A stretch of DNA of 64,000 nt from Reticulitermes speratus (Eukaryota; Arthropoda; Insecta; Blattodea; Rhinotermitidae). Made by a program: the position numbers and the translations under genes. The notes under the pieces are model-generated. The model did not search any database, was not told the DNA's origin, and worked only from the letters and a program-made list of their open reading frames with translations. The stretch covers positions 42,862,408-42,926,407 of the forward strand of contig JAJKFL010000003.1 of assembly GCA_021186555.1 (NCBI GenBank), given 5' to 3'. This document shows positions 63,001 to 64,000 of this stretch, piece by piece (positions within the stretch are counted from its first letter, which is position 1; each line of letters starts with the position of its first letter).

Positions 63001-64000
63001 AAGACCTGTTATTACCACTACTGCTGTGGATATTGTGACTGCCAACTGTAGATGATGGTGTCAAAATGGATGTACGGCGTCTGCCTGGGAAAGTTGTCTT
63101 TGTACGTCCAGGTCGTCTGGTAATGCTGAAGCGTGTTGGACGGATAAACCGTGGACCATCAAATAAGTTTTCTCCTGTTAATGAAATTAAGCTGTCTTTG
63201 GTTGTGTTTTGTTGATTCAGTTGTAATTTCATCTTCAGCCATTGTGTTTCTGTTGTCATATTTTTGATAATACTTTGTCTCTTTCTCATGACCATCTTTC
63301 TCTTTCACTGATATGTGTTTATTGTTTTCTTCTACACCTATATCTGCTTCTGTGCTTGTAGATTCATAATCATTTTCTGGTTTATGTACAGAAGTTAAAT
63401 TTAGTGGTTTAATTGTCTCATGATCAGTGAGAGTGACCAGTGAAATCTTCAATGATGATATTTCAAGTGGTAAGTTTTGTGTTGACACTTCAAAGGTTGG
63501 TGTCTCATACTCAAGATTGTGAGTTGGCACATAAAATGATGATTCAATTTGTGGGGTTGGAATAGTTATAAGTTTGGATGTAGATGCCTCAGTAACTGAA
63601 AGACTGCTAGAAGGAGTTGAATCCTGCTCTTCATCATTTGCTTCTGTTGAAATTAAAAAATCAATGTCTTGTTCAGTCATTGATTTCTCCAGCTCTGCTT
63701 CTGTTTTAAATGGAATGGTGGTTTCTTTATCATAACTGTGCTTCTTGCTCTCTTCTACAGATGTTGTACCATCATGGACTCCTTGATTAATTTCTCCACT
63801 CATGAACACCTGTGAAACTTTAACCATGTTCTCTGTGTCAGTAGTCAGTCCTTTATCTCTGTTCAGCACAGTATACTTATATGAGTATATTGTAGACATA
63901 GAGTCAGGGATGTCATATGTTGGCTCAATGTCTATTTCAAACTTTGGAACAGGCCTCTTTTTTGTTATCACAATGCGACGTCTCTGACTTGGTGTCACAA
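35955..64000 (-). CDS. Giant mucin-like EGF/SEA transmembrane protein (5' partial)
   Basis: Thirteen exons join in consistent phase from beyond 64000 to the TAA at 35955, giving more than 3,100 visible residues. In order: a Thr/Ser-rich ectodomain with recurring TYTYxTT modules, a Pro/His-rich central part, an EGF-like domain, a SEA domain, two more EGF-like domains, one transmembrane helix and about 290 cytoplasmic residues. EGF-SEA-EGF-membrane order is that of membrane mucins such as MUC3/12/17, so a type I apical glycoprotein is likely; the large ectodomain would be heavily O-glycosylated. The signal peptide is outside the window. I cannot give a gene name; conservation with a named insect gene is unknown to me. 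Confidence 0.85.
36037..36713 (-). other. Intron 12 of the mucin-like gene
   Basis: 677-base GT-AG intron with donor AG|GTAAAC. Nothing else was noted in it. Confidence 0.7.
36714..36891 (-). CDS. Mucin-like gene, exon 12
   Basis: Encodes [20 protein letters not shown], then a Ser/Asn/Thr-rich stretch ending [10 protein letters not shown], part of the cytoplasmic tail. Acceptor is TTGGCTAG, donor GACAG|GTAAAC. The 178-base length takes phase 1 to phase 2, matching both neighbours. Confidence 0.78.
36892..38935 (-). other. Intron 11 of the mucin-like gene
   Basis: 2,044-base intron. It contains a degenerate Tigger/jerky-type transposase on the opposite strand (37400-38090) and a C/A-rich stretch of different composition near 38340-38700 that ends in an A13 run at 38556-38568. 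Confidence 0.7.
37400..38090 (+). pseudogene. Degenerate Tigger/jerky-type transposase remnant
   Basis: Plus-strand frames broken by stops carry [16 protein letters not shown] and [11 protein letters not shown] (the CENP-B-like helix-turn-helix), [20 protein letters not shown], and then the DDE part [38 protein letters not shown] and [17 protein letters not shown]. This order is that of pogo/Tigger and jerky transposases. More than eight in-frame stops show it is inactive. The terminal repeats were not found, and CpG is nearly gone, so it is an old copy. Confidence 0.85.
38936..39050 (-). CDS. Mucin-like gene, exon 11
   Basis: Between CCATACACAG and ACAG|GTAAAT. It encodes [18 protein letters not shown] then [20 protein letters not shown], a basic, proline-containing cytoplasmic segment with a KKRK cluster that could act in trafficking or as a nuclear-localisation-like motif (inference). 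115 bases, phase 0 to 1. Confidence 0.8.
39540..39590 (-). ncRNA. Hammerhead-ribozyme-like motif 2 (minus strand)
   Basis: Read on the minus strand: CTGATGA (39575-39581), a weak stem II around GATTGAGTATTTAGAATT, then GAAA (39551-39554). The sequence parallels the motif at 39703 but in the opposite orientation. Stem III and stem I are poor, so this is probably a decayed copy. Confidence 0.4.
39703..39775 (+). ncRNA. Hammerhead-ribozyme-like motif 3
   Basis: CTGATGA at 39715-39721 is followed by GATTCAGTATTTGGAATT, where GATTC and GAATT pair as stem II. Then TAAAC replaces the expected GAAAC, and ATATAGGG follows. ATTATA before and TATAAT after form the outer part of stem I. The changed catalytic G would be expected to abolish cleavage. 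Confidence 0.5.
39914..39972 (+). ncRNA. Hammerhead-ribozyme-like motif 4 (best copy)
   Basis: All conserved core blocks are present: CTGATGA (39926-39932), stem II GGCT/AGCC with loop GTATTGT, GAAA (39949-39952), and a minimal stem III in ACATATGT followed by A and GGG. Stem I pairs CCTTGAATCC with GGGTTAATGG, with two mismatches. This is the layout known for Penelope-like element hammerheads. It is followed by AAGAAATAAAGTGCATTTG and TTGGTTTT, shared in outline with motif 1. Confidence 0.75.
40314..40578 (-). CDS. Mucin-like gene, exon 10
   Basis: Acceptor CTGCCAG and donor AAGCAA|GTAAGA; 265 bases, phase 2 to 0. It encodes [57 protein letters not shown], and a predicted helix [19 protein letters not shown]. 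An upstream acceptor (CTACAG) would be in a frame that hits a stop given the phase of exon 9, which decides the boundary. The proline-rich YRPIPPTSP stretch is a candidate SH3 or WW ligand (inference). Confidence 0.85.
40684..40774. repeat. Foldback element, family copy 2
   Basis: Two 44-base arms separated by 3 bases form one long hairpin. The left arm starts GAAATCTGCGCTCTTCTGGG and ends TTGTGTGGTAA; the right arm, reversed, starts GAGATCTGCACTCTTCTGGG and ends TTGTGTGGTAA. It shares the GATCTnCnCTCTTCTGGGAT end with the copy at 31274-31348. In the minus-strand transcript it sits about 105 bases upstream of exon 10. Confidence 0.9.
40862..40882. repeat. (GT)n microsatellite
   Basis: Ten GT units. 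Confidence 0.9.
41340..41397 (-). ncRNA. Hammerhead-ribozyme-like motif 5 (minus strand)
   Basis: On the minus strand: CTGAGGA (41384-41390), a bulged stem II in GAACCTGAATTAAGGATTC, GAAA (41360-41363), then ACATGT as minimal stem III and TAGAACAG. The core fits CUGANGA/GAAA. Stem I pairing is weak here. Confidence 0.5.
42229..42534 (-). mobile_element. tRNA-derived SINE, second type, young
   Basis: On the minus strand it begins with a tRNA-like head: box A GTGGCGCAGTTGG and a perfect box B GGTTCGATTCC. It ends with a TTTACCTTTA-like tail. A 15-bp duplication, TTATTTTATTTGATA, flanks it at 42214-42228 and 42535-42549. The body (containing GGCCTGGACAGGCC) differs from the other SINEs here. 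CpG sites survive even though the intron around it is CpG-poor, so insertion is recent. It is in the same orientation as the host gene. Confidence 0.92.
42933..42982 (-). CDS. Mucin-like gene, exon 9 (50-base exon)
   Basis: A 50-base exon between GCAGTCAG and TCCAG|GTTTAC, encoding [16 protein letters not shown]. It lies only 105 bases after exon 8. Phases 0 in and 2 out match neighbours and no other frame is open. The acidic SESDDSD would suit casein kinase 2. The donor GTTTAC is weak, so this exon may be alternatively spliced; skipping it would shift the frame. Confidence 0.65.
43088..43347 (-). CDS. Mucin-like gene, exon 8: membrane span
   Basis: Acceptor AACTTGTTGCAG, donor CAC|GTAAGA; 260 bases, phase 1 to 0. 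It begins [20 protein letters not shown] then VVLTCL, a single hydrophobic helix of about 26 residues, followed by the basic stop-transfer KRSPQR. The remainder ([49 protein letters not shown]) is cytoplasmic. An alternative in-frame acceptor 21 bases upstream (ACCATGAG) would add VKMKLVA-type residues. Confidence 0.88.
43348..43866 (-). other. Intron 7 of the mucin-like gene
   Basis: 519-base intron, AT-rich, nothing else noted. Confidence 0.7.
43867..43989 (-). CDS. Mucin-like gene, exon 7: third EGF-like domain
   Basis: Acceptor TTGTTAAAACAG, donor AAAG|GTAAGA; 123 bases, phase 1 to 1. It encodes one EGF-like module with six cysteines: [11 protein letters not shown], then [16 protein letters not shown]. 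It lies next to the membrane span, as in many EGF-bearing membrane mucins. The phase 1-1 exon is typical of shuffled EGF modules. Confidence 0.9.
43990..45393 (-). other. Intron 6 of the mucin-like gene
   Basis: 1,404-base intron holding an old SINE in antisense orientation (44235-44497). Otherwise nothing noted. Confidence 0.7.
44235..44497 (+). mobile_element. tRNA-derived SINE, copy 3, CpG-free
   Basis: Same family as the SINE at 2526, with box A TAGCATAGTTGG and box B-like GGGTCCAATCCC. Equivalent positions show TAGCG to TAGCA, GCGACTCGC to GTGATTATGC, GGACGG to GGATGG, CCCGTCCAG to CATGTCCAG. I find no CpG left in it. The 3' part aligns to CCTTCATG...AGGG and then degrades. Ends are approximate. 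Confidence 0.82.
45394..45540 (-). CDS. Mucin-like gene, exon 6: second EGF-like domain
   Basis: Acceptor TTCTACATGCAG, donor TCAG|GTGAGA; 147 bases, phase 1 to 1. It encodes [33 protein letters not shown], then a C-terminal cysteine after FPGR. FDEC and the [10 protein letters not shown] pattern resemble calcium-binding EGF modules, though the first aspartate of the usual D-x-D-E pattern is a tyrosine created at the exon junction. Confidence 0.9.
45541..46663 (-). other. Intron 5 of the mucin-like gene
   Basis: 1,123-base AT-rich intron; the open frame running on from exon 5 past the donor is intronic read-through. No repeat noted. Confidence 0.7.
46664..46909 (-). CDS. Mucin-like gene, exon 5: SEA domain
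   Basis: Acceptor TTATGCCCACAG; donor CAGGTGT|GTAAGT is required for frame (an earlier CAG|GTGTGT would not fit exon 6). 246 bases, phase 1 to 1. It encodes the SEA fold: [35 protein letters not shown], then [18 protein letters not shown] and [11 protein letters not shown] domains often self-cleave in a GSVVV hairpin; here the matching position reads DGVTVNF, with no serine, so cleavage is not expected. Confidence 0.88.
46910..47819 (-). other. Intron 4 of the mucin-like gene
   Basis: 910-base GT-AG intron; nothing else noted. Confidence 0.7.
47820..48173 (-). CDS. Mucin-like gene, exon 4: first EGF-like domain
   Basis: Acceptor GCAATTCAAAG, donor AGAC|GTAAGT; 354 bases, phase 1 to 1. The first two thirds encode [17 protein letters not shown], a linker with [13 protein letters not shown], and a hydrophobic [10 protein letters not shown] that is too short for a membrane span. 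The last third is an EGF-like module with six cysteines: [13 protein letters not shown], then [18 protein letters not shown]. It sits directly before the SEA domain. Confidence 0.88.
48640..49420 (+). mobile_element. Degenerate LINE ORF2 C-terminal remnant
   Basis: Plus-strand frames broken by stops carry [21 protein letters not shown], here a typical RSKIIINNKILEQVxxFNYLG motif, then [14 protein letters not shown] in the place of LLYGSETW, and [19 protein letters not shown] as the GHVxRMDxxRxPKKA-type end. This succession marks the end of insect RTE-like non-LTR retrotransposons. Several stops and frame changes show it is dead. It lies antisense to the host gene. Confidence 0.75.
49657..49862. 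repeat. 71-bp tandem repeat, about three units
   Basis: Units start at 49657, 49728 and 49800. Each carries TATATCTTnTTAGATTCAGT, a TGATCTGATnCTTGGTGT-like block, TCCTTGTCTTCTAATAT and a GTGAACA end. Unit 3 is cut off near 49862. A TTCTAATATA remnant directly before the mariner suggests a further unit was interrupted. Confidence 0.8.
49904..51219 (-). mobile_element. mariner-family transposon, full length
   Basis: 1,316 bp with perfect 28-bp inverted terminal repeats (49904-49931 and 51192-51219), beginning CGAGGTCTGACAC, then A8, then CGAGACT. The TA duplication typical of Tc1/mariner borders it (49902-49903, 51220-51221). Length, ends and internal transposase are those of a complete mariner. 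CpG is frequent, in contrast to the surrounding intron, which points to a recent insertion. Confidence 0.97.
49969..51029 (-). pseudogene. mariner transposase, one frameshift
   Basis: The ATG at 51027-51029 opens [18 protein letters not shown]; the N-terminal half has the helix-turn-helix [19 protein letters not shown], the GRPRTA linker and [11 protein letters not shown]. The frame is lost at 50574-50577, in a T run, and resumes at once with [12 protein letters not shown]. The catalytic aspartates are seen: [13 protein letters not shown] and APCDFNLF, the last two separated by 34 residues (DD34D, mariner). It ends [11 protein letters not shown]. One base deletion in a five-T run explains the break, so a working protein is not encoded here unless this is an assembly error. 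Confidence 0.95.
51532..51552. repeat. (TTTA)n microsatellite
   Basis: Five TTTA units. Confidence 0.85.
52119..58032 (-). CDS. Mucin-like gene, exon 3 (5.9-kb exon)
   Basis: Acceptor CTTTCTGCAG|ATTGAAGCC and donor GCTG|GTAAGT enclose 5,914 bases, about 1,971 codons without a stop, phase 0 to 1. The N-terminal part (57080-58000) has five diverged modules of the [12 protein letters not shown]...VSNVVTE kind. A Ser/Thr-rich stretch follows, then Pro/His-rich sequence (55550-55780, 54480-54830), five 10-residue repeats (54866-55015), and a Thr-rich end with [16 protein letters not shown] and [16 protein letters not shown]. Expected to be a densely O-glycosylated ectodomain. A KRR site near 56250 could be cut by a furin-like protease (inference). 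Confidence 0.92.
54866..55015 (-). repeat. Five 30-bp (10-residue) tandem repeats in exon 3
   Basis: The protein reads [50 protein letters not shown]. The DNA repeats are similar but not identical, so the array is coding-constrained or moderately old. Alternating hydrophobic residues suggest short beta strands. Confidence 0.92.
58033..59458 (-). other. Intron 2 of the mucin-like gene
   Basis: 1,426-base intron; AT-rich, no repeat recognised. Confidence 0.7.
59459..59697 (-). CDS. Mucin-like gene, exon 2
   Basis: Acceptor TTCCCTGCAG, donor TCTCAG|GTAAGT; 239 bases, phase 1 to 0. It encodes [37 protein letters not shown], then [18 protein letters not shown] and [16 protein letters not shown]. 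The [17 protein letters not shown] part resembles the [16 protein letters not shown] modules of exon 3, so this is probably another module of the series. Confidence 0.85.
59698..62538 (-). other. Intron 1 (of those visible) of the mucin-like gene
   Basis: 2,841-base intron with a GAT/GGT-rich stretch (60315-60376), an ATTA repeat near 60588-60602 and a T-rich stretch near 60660-60705. No exon or transposon was recognised. Confidence 0.65.
60315..60376. repeat. GAT/GGT-rich imperfect microsatellite
   Basis: Runs of GATGATAATGATGATT and ATGGTGGTGGTGATGG. Similar tracts occur near 18800 and 40950. Confidence 0.75.
62539..64000 (-). CDS. Mucin-like gene, exon 1 of those visible (partial, frame break)
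   Basis: Open to the window edge; donor CCACAG|GTGAGT in phase 1. The upstream frame (64000 down to the stop near 63159) reads a Ser/Thr/Glu-rich mucin-like protein with [18 protein letters not shown]. The downstream frame, open from about 63295, reads [17 protein letters not shown], basic [17 protein letters not shown], and a module [17 protein letters not shown]. The two frames differ by one base and overlap in 63159-63295. An indel (real or assembly) is likelier than the alternative of an 82-base intron from CAAA|GTATTA to GACAG, which would also restore the frame. Confidence 0.8.

Noticed and set aside
63217-63299. An 82-base intron that would repair the exon 1 frame
   Set aside because: The donor (CAAA|GTATTA) is poor, other introns here are 105 bases or more, and the skipped bases look coding; kept only as an alternative in the exon entry.

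Overview
The window looks like nuclear DNA of an insect. It has two spliced genes with GT-AG introns, gene-body CpG loss next to a CpG-rich flank, and many tRNA-derived SINEs, mariner, pogo/Tigger, hAT and LINE fragments. Several dispersed repeats resemble ones I associate with cockroach or termite type genomes, but the species assignment is only a guess. No bacterial genes, rRNA, functional tRNA or CRISPR array was seen.

Layout. Bases 1 to about 19.6 kb are non-coding sequence with ordinary CpG content. They carry two SINEs, two hAT-like MITEs, a LINE remnant, a 190-bp palindrome and four diverged copies of one unnamed repeat. At about 18.45 kb CpG becomes scarce and stays scarce to the end, apart from young insertions. 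On the plus strand a complete three-coding-exon gene (CDS 19746-23273, 200 aa) encodes an A20/AN1 zinc-finger protein of the ZFAND5/6 type; poly(A) signals lie from 23.5 to 27.7 kb. From about 27.8 to 35.9 kb there is no gene, only repeats, including an 816-bp Tigger-like element with intact ends.

On the minus strand, converging on the zinc-finger gene, lies the 3' part of a very large gene (35955 to beyond 64000). I rebuilt 13 exons with consistent splice phases. They encode more than 3,100 residues: a Thr/Ser/Pro/His-rich mucin-like ectodomain with recurrent 'TYTYxTT' modules and a 5.9-kb exon, then EGF, SEA, EGF, EGF, one membrane span and a cytoplasmic tail of about 290 residues ending at a TAA stop. 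This resembles the layout of membrane mucins. I do not recognise an established gene name. The 5' end is outside the window and the first visible exon has an apparent one-base frame break.

Introns of the mucin-like gene are full of mobile DNA: a mariner with perfect terminal repeats and a frameshifted transposase, a LINE remnant, a Tigger transposase remnant, two SINEs, a foldback element and several hammerhead-ribozyme-like motifs of the kind known from Penelope-like retroelements. The most informative items are the giant mucin-like receptor, the cluster of hammerhead-like motifs, and the SINE comparison that records CpG decay inside but not outside the gene region.
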